From NCBI GenBank assembly GCA_902581795.1, contig CACHPL010000001.1, positions 62,001 to 126,000 of the forward strand: a stretch of DNA of 64,000 nt. Direction: 5' to 3'. Numbering within the stretch: position 1 is the stretch's first letter; every line of letters starts with the position of its first letter. The translations under genes were made by a program, and so were the position numbers. A model generated the notes under the pieces. It did no database searches. It worked only from the letters and a program-made list of their open reading frames with translations, and was not told the origin of the DNA. This document shows positions 47,002 to 55,826 of this stretch, piece by piece. The stretch comes from an uncultured Pelagibacteraceae bacterium. GTDB lineage: Bacteria > Pseudomonadota > Alphaproteobacteria > Pelagibacterales > Pelagibacteraceae.

Positions 47002-47452
47002 AAAAAATAAAAAAGCATTTAATTTCAAGTTAAACTCGACATCTAATAAGGTTTTTGAATTGTCCAAAGTAAAAAACGGTTTAATAATTTATTTTTATCC
47101 TAAAGATAATACGCCAGGTTGTACTCTCGAAACTAAAGACTTTTCTAAGCTTTATAACAAATTTAAAAAACTAAAATATGAAGTTGTAGGTGTTTCTAAA
47201 GATAATATGAAAAGTCATTTAAATTTTAAAAAAAAATATAATGTAGCTTTCCAATTGTTGTCGGATGAAAAAATTCAGGCTCAGAAAAAATATCGTGTTT
47301 GGGGACCAAAGTCCTTTATGGGTAAAAAATTTATGGGAACAATAAGATCTACCTTTGTTATTAATAGAGGAATGATCTTAAAAACATGGAAAAATGTTAG
47401 AGTTAAAGGTCATGCTGAAGAAGTTTTAAATTTTGTAAAATCTGTCAAATAA
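46991..47452 (+). CDS. bcp: thioredoxin-dependent peroxiredoxin, BCP/PrxQ type
   Basis: This 153-residue protein reduces hydroperoxides. The peroxidatic cysteine is C44 in KDNTPGCTLETKDF. The PrxQ resolving cysteine five residues further on is absent (ETKDF instead of a cysteine), so it would work as a 1-Cys enzyme. The start at ATG 46991 gives an 11-base overlap with the preceding gene; an upstream ATG at 46961 lies inside that gene and is less likely. Confidence 0.92.
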   Translation: MKNKKNKKAFNFKLNSTSNKVFELSKVKNGLIIYFYPKDNTPGCTLETKDFSKLYNKFKKLKYEVVGVSKDNMKSHLNFKKKYNVAFQLLSDEKIQAQKKYRVWGPKSFMGKKFMGTIRSTFVINRGMILKTWKNVRVKGHAEEVLNFVKSVK

Positions 47453-47527
47453 AAAGGGCCCAATTTTTCGAGCCTTTTATATTGGCACAAGTAAGGGAAG
47501 GGTAATTCTTTTTATTAATCTATAATT

Positions 47528-47558
47528 AAAAAAGGCCCAGATTTATAATCTGGGCCTT
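47528..47558 (-). terminator. intrinsic terminator of the ammonium transporter gene
   Basis: A 12-bp stem (AAGGCCCAGATT pairing with AATCTGGGCCTT, three-base loop) lies 46 bases after the amt stop. On the minus strand it is followed by a run of T, the classical Rho-independent layout. It is by far the strongest hairpin of this type in the window. Confidence 0.88.
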
Positions 47559-47603
47559 AATTTGCTCCTTCTAAACTAAGGGAGGAAGGAGATAGAGAAA
47601 AAT

Positions 47604-48896
47604 TTAGTCTCTTATTCCGTAAGCGATTACACCAACTTCGGATTTATCAGTACCAAGCTTTTCAGCCTCTTTACTAATTCTAATTCCAATAGTTGCTTTC
47701 ATAATTGACCATACAATGTATGACACTACGAAAACAAAGATAACTACTGAAATTGTTCCAAGGAATTGTGAACCAAAACCTACTTCTGTATTTGTAAATG
47801 GAACTGCTAATGTACCCCATACTCCAGCAACTAAGTGTGCAGGAATAGCACCAACTACATCATCTATTTTCATTTTGTATAATAGTTTTGTTGAGTAGTA
47901 CATTAACACACCAGCTATTGCTCCAATCACGATTGCAGCAAGCGGGCTAGGTGCTAAAGGTTCCGCTGTTATACCTACTAAACCAGCTATCGCTCCATTA
48001 AGCATCATGACTACGTCAGTTTTACCACCGGCAAGTCTTGATACTGTAGCAGCGGCTAATACACCACCACCTGCAGCTAAGTTTGTATTAATATATATTG
48101 TTGCAACAGAGCTAACGTCTTCGAGAGTTCCAGCAGCTAATTGAGAACCACCATTAAATCCAAACCAACCTAACCAAAGTATAAATACTCCAAGTGTTGC
48201 TAATGGAATTGATGAAGCTGCATAAGGTGCCATAGCTTTAGGGCTACCTCCTGAAGTAAATCTTCCAGTTCTAGCACCTAGTACTATTGCACCGGCAAGA
48301 GCTGCAGCTCCTCCAGCAGCATGTACTAATGTTGAACCTGCAAAATCAGAAAAGCCAGCAGCTGATAACCAACCACCGCCCCACTGCCATCCCATTTCAA
48401 TTGGATAAATAAATCCAGTTAAAATAGCTGCAAATAAGAAGAATGGCCAAATTTTAATTCTTTCAGCCAATGTTCCTGATACGATTGACATTGTCGTTGC
48501 ACAGAATACCATTTGGAAAAACCAATCTGAACCATCAGAATAACCAGTTTCCAATGATGATGCGTCACTCCAAGAAGAGAATGAACCTATCCATCCACCT
48601 TCGGGTATACCGTAAGCTAAATTGTATCCAACTAACCAAAACATAATTCCGGCTATTGAATATAAACCTATATTTTTTGCACAGATTGCTGATACACTTT
48701 TTGACGTAACCAGCCCTGATTCCAGCATGGCAAAACCTGCTGCCATCCACATTACTAGAAAACCTGACATTAAAAATAATATCGTATTAAATATGTATTG
48801 AACTTCTGCCGATACAGTTGTTTCAGCATATCCTAATCCCGCAAAACTGAAATAGATTGCTGTACCTGCAAAAAAATAACCTATTACTTTTTTCAT
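47604..48896 (-). CDS. amt: ammonium transporter (Amt family)
   Basis: Eleven or twelve transmembrane segments in 430 residues with an N-terminal signal sequence (about 1-24, AETTVSAEVQ after it). Typical Amt blocks are GFLVMWMAAGFAMLESGLV near 40-58, MEMGWQWGGGWLSA with the phenylalanine-gate region near 168, and GASTLVHAAGGAAALAGAIV near 188. It takes up ammonium for glutamine synthetase. A strong Shine-Dalgarno sequence precedes it and a terminator follows. No glnK gene is adjacent. Confidence 0.97.
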   Translation of the reverse strand: MKKVIGYFFAGTAIYFSFAGLGYAETTVSAEVQYIFNTILFLMSGFLVMWMAAGFAMLESGLVTSKSVSAICAKNIGLYSIAGIMFWLVGYNLAYGIPEGGWIGSFSSWSDASSLETGYSDGSDWFFQMVFCATTMSIVSGTLAERIKIWPFFLFAAILTGFIYPIEMGWQWGGGWLSAAGFSDFAGSTLVHAAGGAAALAGAIVLGARTGRFTSGGSPKAMAPYAASSIPLATLGVFILWLGWFGFNGGSQLAAGTLEDVSSVATIYINTNLAAGGGVLAAATVSRLAGGKTDVVMMLNGAIAGLVGITAEPLAPSPLAAIVIGAIAGVLMYYSTKLLYKMKIDDVVGAIPAHLVAGVWGTLAVPFTNTEVGFGSQFLGTISVVIFVFVVSYIVWSIMKATIGIRISKEAEKLGTDKSEVGVIAYGIRD

Positions 48897-48908
48897 ATTT
48901 CCTCCTTT
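48897..48908 (-). promoter_or_regulatory. strong Shine-Dalgarno site of the ammonium transporter gene
   Basis: AAAGGAGG at 48908-48901 lies 4 bases before the ATG. Few genes in this window have such a complete ribosome binding site, which suggests high translation of the transporter, consistent with the importance of ammonium uptake in a nutrient-poor habitat. Confidence 0.7.
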
Positions 48909-48998
48909 GAAGATGTTTTTTTAATTCATTGGAGAGAAAAGTGTTAAGTTAAGTGACGAAATTAGGCATGCAGTTTTTGCATAGGGTGCGACGTTTTC

Positions 48999-49034
48999 AA
49001 ACAATCCCTAAATTAATGATTTTAGGGATTGTTT
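48999..49034 (-). terminator. stem-loop downstream of hupB (probable terminator)
   Basis: A perfect 14-bp inverted repeat (AAACAATCCCTAAA and its complement, 8-base loop) begins 8 bases after the hupB stop. The T run that should follow on the minus strand is short (TTGTTTG), so it may act as a weak terminator or an mRNA-stabilising 3' hairpin. Confidence 0.6.
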
Positions 49035-49042
49035 AAATTCTG

Positions 49043-49318
49043 TTACTTGTTGAACATTTCTTTTAAACTTTTGGCAGGTAGAAATTTTACCTTTTGAGAA
49101 GCGCTAATTTGGATCTGTTCACCTGTTCTAGGGTTACGACCAACTCTAGCTTTTCTTTTGGCCACCTTATAAGTACCAAAACCAGCTATTTTCACCGGCT
49201 CATCACTTTTAAGGCAATCAAGTATAATCTGCGTAATAGTATCAAACATTCTCTCAGCATCGGCTTTGCTTTGACCCATTGTGGACGCGATTTTGTTTAC
49301 TAGTTGTTTTTTGTTCAT
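49043..49318 (-). CDS. hupB: HU-family DNA-binding protein
   Basis: This 91-residue nucleoid protein has the HU signature KIAGFGTYKVAKRKARVGRNPRTGEQI at residues 42-68, with the DNA-bending proline in RNPRTGE. It resembles HU more than IHF because the arm lacks the IHF-specific residues I know, but the distinction is weak. It stands alone between the amt and rseP genes. Confidence 0.93.
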   Translation of the reverse strand: MNKKQLVNKIASTMGQSKADAERMFDTITQIILDCLKSDEPVKIAGFGTYKVAKRKARVGRNPRTGEQIQISASQKVKFLPAKSLKEMFNK

Positions 49319-49472
49319 TTTTATACCCTTTGTTTATTGTTGTTTTACAATTTGAATAAAAATTGAACAAAATCAACGAAAATATAGTAATTTTTCAAAG
49401 TATTAACACAAGATATCGTATATATGAAAAAAGCCTTAATTTTAGTGGTTTTTTTGGGTTATATGAATAGGT

Positions 49473-50579
49473 CTAAAATGCCGCCCAATCTTTAATATCA
49501 TTAAAAGTGGTGAAAACCATAAGCGAAATTAGTAAAAAAAGACCGATTCGAAAAAAACCCTCTTGAGTTTTTTGCTTTAATGGACGACCCAGTATTTTTT
49601 CAAAAAGGAAAAACATTAAATGTCCACCATCTAAAAGTGGTATGGGGAATAAGTTAATAAGCCCTAAGCTAATAGAAATATAAGCAACAGTGCTTAAAAA
49701 AGCTATTAAACCGAATTCAGCTACCTGGCCTGAAATTTTCGCAATCTTTACCGGTCCCCCCAATTGAGAAGTATCACCTTGGCCAATTATTAAAGCACCA
49801 ACAAATTTAATTGTAGTTTTAGATACAAACCATATTTCTTTAATTGAATAATACATTGCTTTAGTGGGACCTAGCTTTTCCCTTTTAAATTCGTTATTGA
49901 CTGGGGTAATTTTAATACCAATAACTCTCTTTTTGATTGAATTTCCAAAAGAATCCTTTGAATCTATTGTTTTAGGATAAGTTGTAAAAATCATTTCTTT
50001 TTGATTTCTCAAAACACCAACTTCAATCATTTTATTAGGAGAAGAGTTTATAAGCGTAGAGACTTCCATAATGCTGTTAACTTCGTTTTTGTTTATAGAT
50101 ATTATAATATCATTTTTTTCCAAACCGGCTTTTTCCGCAGGACTTCCAATTTGAACTTCTTCTATTTTTGGAGGCGTGAAATCTTTTCCTACGAACATAT
50201 AGATAAAAGAAAAAATTATGATTGCTAAAATAAAGTTTGCTATTGGACCACCAGCAACAATTAATGCTCTTTGATAAAGTGGTTTTAAAGTAAATAATTT
50301 TGTTTGATCTTCTTTGCTATATTTTTTTAAAATTTCTTCTTGCTCAGATTGACTAAATACATTTCTATCACCAAAAAATTTTACATATCCACCAAGTGGA
50401 ATTATACAAAACTTCCACCTCGTACCACTTTTATCATTAAATCCGAAAATTTCTTTTCCAAATCCTATGGAAAAATCTGTCACACCTACTCCGTATCTTT
50501 TAGCAAAATAATAGTGACCGTATTCATGAATGAAAACAACTATTGTTATTAAAATTATAAATGGAATAATATAGCTCAT
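49473..50579 (-). CDS. rseP: RseP-type site-2 intramembrane metalloprotease
   Basis: This M50 zinc protease cuts single-pass membrane proteins such as anti-sigma factors. The zinc motif is HEYGH at residues 18-22, with the second motif NLFPIPLLDGGH near 315-326 (aspartate ligand). One PDZ domain lies between them (about 115-190). The start at ATG 50579 gives a 4-base ATGA overlap with the rhomboid stop; the longer frame would need a TTG. The usual neighbours dxr and bamA are not adjacent. Length is 368 residues. Confidence 0.93.
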   Translation of the reverse strand: MSYIIPFIILITIVVFIHEYGHYYFAKRYGVGVTDFSIGFGKEIFGFNDKSGTRWKFCIIPLGGYVKFFGDRNVFSQSEQEEILKKYSKEDQTKLFTLKPLYQRALIVAGGPIANFILAIIIFSFIYMFVGKDFTPPKIEEVQIGSPAEKAGLEKNDIIISINKNEVNSIMEVSTLINSSPNKMIEVGVLRNQKEMIFTTYPKTIDSKDSFGNSIKKRVIGIKITPVNNEFKREKLGPTKAMYYSIKEIWFVSKTTIKFVGALIIGQGDTSQLGGPVKIAKISGQVAEFGLIAFLSTVAYISISLGLINLFPIPLLDGGHLMFFLFEKILGRPLKQKTQEGFFRIGLFLLISLMVFTTFNDIKDWAAF

Positions 50580-51310
50580 TGTTCCCAAGGTCCTTTTTTT
50601 ATGTTACGTTTAGATTTGATATTATTTCTCTTACCTTTTTTATTTTTTTTATTAAAAAACAAAATTAAAATAATTCCTGAAATAAACCCTCCTATATGTG
50701 CTGCGTAAGCTACACCTCCACCACTTGATTGTGATAATGCAGAATTTATAAATTGTAAAATAAACCAAAAACCCAAAACATAAAGAGCTTTTATTTTTAT
50801 CAAATGACTAAAAAAACCTAAAGGTATCAAAACTAAAACTTTTGCGTTAGGATAATTTATTAAATAAGCACCCAAAACACCGCCAATTGCCCCACTTGCT
50901 CCGATCATTGGAATTTGAGAATTTACATCAATTAAAACCTGCGACATTGCAGCACCAACACCACTGGCCATATAAAAAATAACAAAATTCAAAGTTCCCA
51001 AACTGTCCTCGATGTTATCTGCAAATATCCACAAGTACAGCATGTTTCCAATTAAATGCATCCAACCTCCATGCATAAACATAGAAGTAAAAATTGTACC
51101 TACTGGAGAAATTTTATAAAGATCGTTAGGCAGTTGATCTATGCCCATCAAAACCGAGGGTATTAAACCGTAAGAGTAGGTAAATTCCCTTAGCTCAAAT
51201 TCACTCAAACCTAATTGGGAAATAAATATGATAACACAAAAGAAAATAATCCCATAAGTAACTACCGGCCTACCCCCAGAAGTGGGGTTATCATCTTTTA
51301 ATGGTATCAT
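50576..51310 (-). CDS. rhomboid-family intramembrane serine protease
   Basis: This 244-residue protein has about six transmembrane segments. The catalytic dyad is S139 (GASGAIGG) and H205 (AAHIGGFISG), with the conserved HLIGNMLYLWIFADNIED region near 85-102. The C-terminus is a basic cytoplasmic tail (KKNKKGKRNN). It is translated directly before rseP, with a 4-base overlap. The substrate is unknown. Confidence 0.92.
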   Translation of the reverse strand: MIPLKDDNPTSGGRPVVTYGIIFFCVIIFISQLGLSEFELREFTYSYGLIPSVLMGIDQLPNDLYKISPVGTIFTSMFMHGGWMHLIGNMLYLWIFADNIEDSLGTLNFVIFYMASGVGAAMSQVLIDVNSQIPMIGASGAIGGVLGAYLINYPNAKVLVLIPLGFFSHLIKIKALYVLGFWFILQFINSALSQSSGGGVAYAAHIGGFISGIILILFFNKKNKKGKRNNIKSKRNIKKGPWEQ

Positions 51311-51403
51311 TTTCTAAAAAACCTTTTTTGGTTAAATTAATATACATTTACCTCATATTTTAAACGTTTGATTTAATCAACTTATAATTGTAGGATTATC
51401 GCC

Positions 51404-51715
51404 ATGAGCGAAAAAATTTCAGTGCTACTTTCAGATGTCACGGTTAAAGGTAATATTACTGAAAAGTCAACGTTAATAACTGACTCAAAGATAGACGGTG
51501 ATATAACCGCTGATCAATTACAAACGCATGAAAGTTCAAAAATTAATGGAAATATAAGCGCCTCAAAGGTTTCTTTAGGTGGGGCTTCAAAAGGAAATAT
51601 AAACTCAGACGAGGTTAAAATTAGATCGACTGCAGATGTTGATGGAATTCTTAATCAAAAAAAACTATCTATAGATGAAGGAGCTAAGCTTAAAATAAAA
51701 GCTGAAACTCTTTAA
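51404..51715 (+). CDS. bactofilin (polymer-forming cytoskeletal protein)
   Basis: A 103-residue right-handed beta-helix of the bactofilin (DUF583) family. The six-residue repeat rhythm is visible (KGNITEKSTLITDSKIDGDI, then KINGNISASKVSLGGASKGNI). Bactofilins polymerise without nucleotide and organise cell-wall enzymes or shape. The N- and C-terminal tails are very short. No M23 peptidase is adjacent. Confidence 0.9.
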   Translation: MSEKISVLLSDVTVKGNITEKSTLITDSKIDGDITADQLQTHESSKINGNISASKVSLGGASKGNINSDEVKIRSTADVDGILNQKKLSIDEGAKLKIKAETL

Positions 51716-52606
51716 CTAAAATTTCCATTCACTAACCTTGCTAAATAAAAAGTTTCTAAAAGCTTTCACTTTTCCAACATTTCTAAGTGATTGGGGATAA
51801 ACAAAATGAGTCTCGGTAAGGGGGCCTTCGATATCCGGGAGAACTTTAGAAATATTTGGTACATTTATTGCAATATAGTCAGGTAAAGCAGCGAGGCCAA
51901 CTCCGCTTTGTACAGCAAGAAGCAAACCATAAACACTGTTTACTTTCATGACGGGTTTTCTTTTTTTGTTATCTTTTGAACCCAATTTTAAAGCCCAATC
52001 AGGATTAAAAACAGGTGAAGGTGCGCCTCTTCCATATGTTATAAACTTATGTTTATTTAAATCAGAAATTTTTTTTGGATATCCATTTTTTTCTAAATAT
52101 TTATTAGAGGCATAAATATGATAATGAAGATCAATTAGTTTTTTTTGAATATAATTAAGTTGTTTTGGTCTTCTCATAAAAATACCAATATCAGCCTGCC
52201 TAGTACTTAAATCTAATTCTTTATCGTCAAAAATTAATTCTACCTCAACATCAGGGTATAAGCTCATAAATTCTTGAATTCTTGGAGTCAGCCAAGTTGT
52301 TCCAAAACTAACAACTGTTGTAACTGTAAGTTTTCCATCAATTTTATCTTTATCATCGTTAAGGGTAGCTTCTACATCTTTTAATTTTGAAATAACTTCG
52401 TTTGCAGTTTTGTATAAATACTCACCATTGCTAGTTAAAACTAGTCCCCTAGCATGTCTTTCAAATAAATGAATTTTTAATTCATTTTCTAACGATTGGA
52501 TTTGTCTACTAATTGCAGATTGGCTAAGATTCAATATTGTAGAAGCGTTTGTAAAACTTCCCGCCTCTGCAACTGTATGAAAAATTTTTAATTTATCCCA
52601 ATCCAT
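51716..52606 (-). CDS. LysR-family transcriptional regulator
   Basis: The N-terminal winged helix-turn-helix (residues 1-60, SFTNASTILNLSQSAISRQIQ near 17-37) and the periplasmic-binding-like effector domain (about 90-296) are clear. It lies 2 bases after the acuI stop on the same strand. It could regulate acuI, but being downstream of it makes autoregulation less certain. The ligand is unknown. Confidence 0.9.
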   Translation of the reverse strand: MDWDKLKIFHTVAEAGSFTNASTILNLSQSAISRQIQSLENELKIHLFERHARGLVLTSNGEYLYKTANEVISKLKDVEATLNDDKDKIDGKLTVTTVVSFGTTWLTPRIQEFMSLYPDVEVELIFDDKELDLSTRQADIGIFMRRPKQLNYIQKKLIDLHYHIYASNKYLEKNGYPKKISDLNKHKFITYGRGAPSPVFNPDWALKLGSKDNKKRKPVMKVNSVYGLLLAVQSGVGLAALPDYIAINVPNISKVLPDIEGPLTETHFVYPQSLRNVGKVKAFRNFLFSKVSEWKF

Positions 52607-52608
52607 AT

Positions 52609-53610
52609 TTATTTATTTGGATTGACTACAACTCTTCCAAAAAGCTCACCTTTTAACATTTTTGGATAAGTATTAATTAAATCTTCAAGTGAGTATTCTT
52701 TGGTTAAACTTTTTAATTTATTAAAATCAATTAAATTTTTTGCCTCGTTCCATGCGAATTCTCTTCTTTTCATGCTTGATGCTGAAGAGTCTATGCCCCA
52801 TAGTTTTACCCCCCTGATTACAAAAGGCATAACGTTAGTATTGATTTTTATGCCACCCGCATTTCCGCACTGTGCAACAATTCCAGCTGGTTTTGTTTGT
52901 GCTAAGATTTTAGTTAGAGCCTCTCCTCCTACAGTATCTACTACACCATCCCACATTCCTTTTTCAAGCAACTTGCTTTCTCCATGAAATTCTTTTCGGT
53001 CAATAATATTTTTTGCTCCTAAATTTTTTAAGTAATCATGTTTATCTTTTTTTCCTGTTACAGCATGAACTGTATAACCCATTTTCGATAAGATCATTAC
53101 CGATATACTTCCTACACCGCCAGTAGCGCCTGTTACTAATACATCTCTAACCTTTTCGCCCATTAAAAGTTCTTCCCTTGCTTTTATTGTGAAACTAGAC
53201 AAAAGTGCAGTAAATCCAGCTGTTCCCATCATCATAGTTTGTAAATTTGATAACTCTTTTGGCGCTTTAACTAAAAAAGATGAGTTAACTTTTGCATAAC
53301 CAGCAAATCCACCATAATAAATCTCACCAACTCTAAAACCAGTTAAAATTATTCTATCACCTTTTTTAAATTTTTCATCACCGCTTTCTTCAACAGTGCC
53401 AGAAAAATCGATGCCAGGAACAAATGGATATTTTTTAACAATTCTTCCACCATTACTTAATATTAATGCATCTTTGTAGTTTAAAGTTGAATAATCAATT
53501 TTAACCAAAACATTTCCATCTTTAAGAGCGTCTATTCCTATCTCCTTTACTTCTCTTGTGAATTTTTCGTTTTGATTATCGATTACAATAGCTTTGAATT
53601 TTTTAGACAT
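52609..53610 (-). CDS. acuI: acrylyl-CoA reductase-like oxidoreductase (AcuI/YhdH family)
   Basis: This 333-residue member of the medium-chain dehydrogenase family has the YhdH/YhfP/AcuI pattern: NYKDALILSNGG near 44-55, PGIDFSGTVEES near 65-76, and the NADPH loop VTGATGGVGS at 159-168. No structural zinc cysteines are present. AcuI reduces acryloyl-CoA to propionyl-CoA in DMSP and acrylate breakdown, relevant to marine bacteria. Close paralogs are quinone reductases. Confidence 0.85.
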   Translation of the reverse strand: MSKKFKAIVIDNQNEKFTREVKEIGIDALKDGNVLVKIDYSTLNYKDALILSNGGRIVKKYPFVPGIDFSGTVEESGDEKFKKGDRIILTGFRVGEIYYGGFAGYAKVNSSFLVKAPKELSNLQTMMMGTAGFTALLSSFTIKAREELLMGEKVRDVLVTGATGGVGSISVMILSKMGYTVHAVTGKKDKHDYLKNLGAKNIIDRKEFHGESKLLEKGMWDGVVDTVGGEALTKILAQTKPAGIVAQCGNAGGIKINTNVMPFVIRGVKLWGIDSSASSMKRREFAWNEAKNLIDFNKLKSLTKEYSLEDLINTYPKMLKGELFGRVVVNPNK

Positions 53611-53674
53611 ATCTTTATCTTACATGTGACAAATTAATATAACAATTATTTTATTTTTAGTCGTATGATTGTAA

Positions 53675-53872
53675 ATGAAGGAAAAAATTCCTTATTATAT
53701 AAGATTAAGCATTATATTAATAATTTTAATATCTCCTATTTTAGTTTTTCAAATTAGTTGGTATTTTTTGGGGGAAAAAGATGGTTTATTATTTACTTTT
53801 TGTTATGGAATAGTCGCCGTTACCTATGCGTGCTATAAATTTTATTTAGATAACTGGAGAGATGAAGATTAG
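53675..53872 (+). CDS. small membrane protein
   Basis: A 65-residue protein with two hydrophobic segments (about 9-30 and 38-57) and a charged tail (NWRDED). I do not recognise a family. Its end overlaps the convergent folE stop by 4 bases. It has its own start and stop and no better frame opposite, so it is probably real. Confidence 0.55.
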   Translation: MKEKIPYYIRLSIILIILISPILVFQISWYFLGEKDGLLFTFCYGIVAVTYACYKFYLDNWRDED

Positions 53873-54486
53873 TTTTTATCTGATATAAATTTTATAAATC
53901 TGTTTTGAAAACTTAAATCTTCTTTAAATTTACCTAAAAAATAATTTGTAATTGTAGTTGCTTTTTCTTTTTTTATTCCCCTCATGGTCATGCACTGATG
54001 TGTTGAGTCAATTGTAACCGCAACTCCATGCGCGTCTAGACCGCTCATTAAAGATTTTGCAATCTGCATGGTCAATCTTTCTTGGGTTTGTAATCTTTTA
54101 GAATAAACCTCAACAACTCTTGCAAGTTTGCTCAATCCCACTACTCTTTTATTTGGTATGTAAGCAACGTGAGCGACACCTATGATTGGAGCCATATGGT
54201 GTTCGCAATGACTTTGAACAGAAATGTTTTTTTGTAATACCATGTCATTGTAACCGTTTACGTCGCCGAAAGTTTTTAATACTTCTGAAGTAATTTCCTG
54301 ATTATAACCTTTAAAATATTCTTTATATGCTTTCACTACTCTTCTTGGTGTTTCAAGTAACCCTTCTCTATTTGGGTTTTCACCAATCCATCGTAATATA
54401 GTCCTAAAAGCCTCCTCTGCTTCTTTATCGGAAACTTCTGATTTATCTTTTAAAACAGCGCTGTTAGTACTTTTAACTATTTTCAT
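53869..54486 (-). CDS. folE: GTP cyclohydrolase I
   Basis: FolE makes dihydroneopterin triphosphate, the entry to folate (and 7-deazaguanine). The zinc site SHCEHHMAP has C94 and H96/H97, and the second cysteine is in THQCMTMRG near 165. The ATG at 54486 gives 205 residues; the longer frame would need a TTG. It lies 64 bases upstream of hisI in the opposite direction. Confidence 0.96.
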   Translation of the reverse strand: MKIVKSTNSAVLKDKSEVSDKEAEEAFRTILRWIGENPNREGLLETPRRVVKAYKEYFKGYNQEITSEVLKTFGDVNGYNDMVLQKNISVQSHCEHHMAPIIGVAHVAYIPNKRVVGLSKLARVVEVYSKRLQTQERLTMQIAKSLMSGLDAHGVAVTIDSTHQCMTMRGIKKEKATTITNYFLGKFKEDLSFQNRFIKFISDKN

Positions 54487-54562
54487 AAAGAACAAAATTA
54501 ATATATAATATTATTTATTAATGCAAACAGCTAATTTAATATAATTTTGTTTATTTAATCAA

Positions 54563-55030
54563 ATGTTTAAAAAAAGAGAAAATGTCGCGGATATTGAGGA
54601 AGGAAATTTGCTTTCTCCGAAATTTGATAATGATGGGTTAATTCCAGTTATAACTACTGATTTTCAAACTAAAGAAGTTTTGATGCAAGGCTTTATGAAC
54701 TCTGAAGCTCTTAAAAAAACTATTGAAACTAAAGAAGCGCATTACTGGAGTAGATCAAGAAGAGAAGTTTGGCATAAAGGTGAAACTAGTGGTTTTATTC
54801 AAAAAGTTGTTGAGATTAGAATAGACGATGATCAAGACTCTATTTGGATGAGTGTAGATATAGGAGATGGTGCGAGTTGCCATGTGGGGTATAAATCTTG
54901 TTTTTATCGATCTGTTCCATTGGGAAAAATTAAAGATGCTGAAAAATTAGAAATGGAATTCAAGGATAAGAAAAAAAAGTTTGATCCAAAAACTGTGTAC
55001 AAAGGGAAACCTAATCCAACAAAAATTTGA
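54563..55030 (+). CDS. hisI: phosphoribosyl-AMP cyclohydrolase
   Basis: HisI opens the purine ring of phosphoribosyl-AMP in histidine synthesis. The motifs HYWSRSRREVWHKGETSG near residues 53-70 and DGASCHVGYKSCFYRSV near 93-109 (zinc cysteines) are diagnostic. At 155 residues it is the monofunctional form without the HisE pyrophosphohydrolase. No other his gene is adjacent. Confidence 0.95.
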   Translation: MFKKRENVADIEEGNLLSPKFDNDGLIPVITTDFQTKEVLMQGFMNSEALKKTIETKEAHYWSRSRREVWHKGETSGFIQKVVEIRIDDDQDSIWMSVDIGDGASCHVGYKSCFYRSVPLGKIKDAEKLEMEFKDKKKKFDPKTVYKGKPNPTKI

Positions 55031-55034
55031 AAAT

Positions 55035-55679
55035 ATGAGCAATGAAGATCAAATAAAACTACATAGCCCTTTTGGCCCTGTTTTTTGCGAATTTACTATT
55101 TCAAAAAAAACTGTTCAAGGATTAAATAGATTTGTTGATAACCTGGAAAGGAATAGCGATCTAAGAAAAAAACTAGATCATGGAAAATCTTTAGCCGGAC
55201 AAGTATCTGAGGAAATCAGAGTACCAAATGAAGTTAGCCAAGAAGGAATTGGTCCCGAACTCTCTAGAGCTATTGCAACTTACGTTCAAAGTACAACTGG
55301 AAAAAAAATATCAAAACTTAAATTTTTAAGCATTTGGATAGTAAGACAGTATGGAACAGAATATAATCCAATTCATTACCATGACGGACATTTATCTGGC
55401 GCAGGATGGCTAAAAGTTCCGTCAAACTTAGGGGAATCTTTTCAAAAAGAAAAAAAAAAGGAACACTATCACGGAAAAATTCAATTTATTCACGGAACAA
55501 GAATGTTTAATTGTAAAAGTGGAGTTACAGTTAATCCAGCCGTTGGAAAAATGTTTGTATTTCCAGCCTACTTAATGCATACCGTTTATCCTTTTTATGG
55601 AAATGAGGAAAGAAGATCTGTAGCATTTAATGCAAATATTGATGAGGCAATATATAATCCCTACGGAGGAAAAATATAA
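55035..55679 (+). CDS. 2OG-Fe(II) oxygenase-like protein (TIGR02466-type)
   Basis: A 214-residue cupin-like oxygenase. The segments NPIHYHDGHLSGAGWLKVP near 109-127 and MFVFPAYLMHTVYPFYGNE near 172-190 with EERRSVAFN resemble the metal and 2-oxoglutarate-binding blocks of this uncharacterised family. The start is taken at ATG 55035; an in-frame ATG at 54981 lies inside hisI and gives a 50-base overlap. The gene lies 4 bases after hisI and directly before a small CxxC protein. Confidence 0.72.
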   Translation: MSNEDQIKLHSPFGPVFCEFTISKKTVQGLNRFVDNLERNSDLRKKLDHGKSLAGQVSEEIRVPNEVSQEGIGPELSRAIATYVQSTTGKKISKLKFLSIWIVRQYGTEYNPIHYHDGHLSGAGWLKVPSNLGESFQKEKKKEHYHGKIQFIHGTRMFNCKSGVTVNPAVGKMFVFPAYLMHTVYPFYGNEERRSVAFNANIDEAIYNPYGGKI

Positions 55680-55680
55680 A

Positions 55681-55821
55681 ATGGAAGATGAAAAAATTAT
55701 ATATGACAAAATTTGTGAAGAATGTGGTAAGGATGAAAATAGTGTAAAACAAAATCTTATAATACATGGGTTTAAGATTTGTAATAGCTGTAAATTATCT
55801 AAAACTATTTTTCCTTTGTAA
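55681..55821 (+). CDS. 46-residue double-CxxC zinc-binding protein
   Basis: This small protein has two cysteine pairs, CEEC (residues 12-15) and CNSC (about 35-38), spaced as in a zinc ribbon. It starts at the ATG one base after the oxygenase stop, so the two are co-transcribed. An in-frame start inside the oxygenase gene is possible but less likely. The function is unknown; it may bind zinc or iron. Confidence 0.65.
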   Translation: MEDEKIIYDKICEECGKDENSVKQNLIIHGFKICNSCKLSKTIFPL

Positions 55822-55826
55822 GAATC

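Noticed and set aside
47456-47490. Possible terminator after bcp (AAAAGGGC and GCCTTTT)
   Set aside because: The stem needs a bulge, the loop is about 12 bases and no T run follows.
49424-49495. A 23-codon plus-strand frame beginning MKKALILVVFLGY
   Set aside because: The start looks like a signal peptide, but the frame runs antisense into the rseP end and is too short to support.
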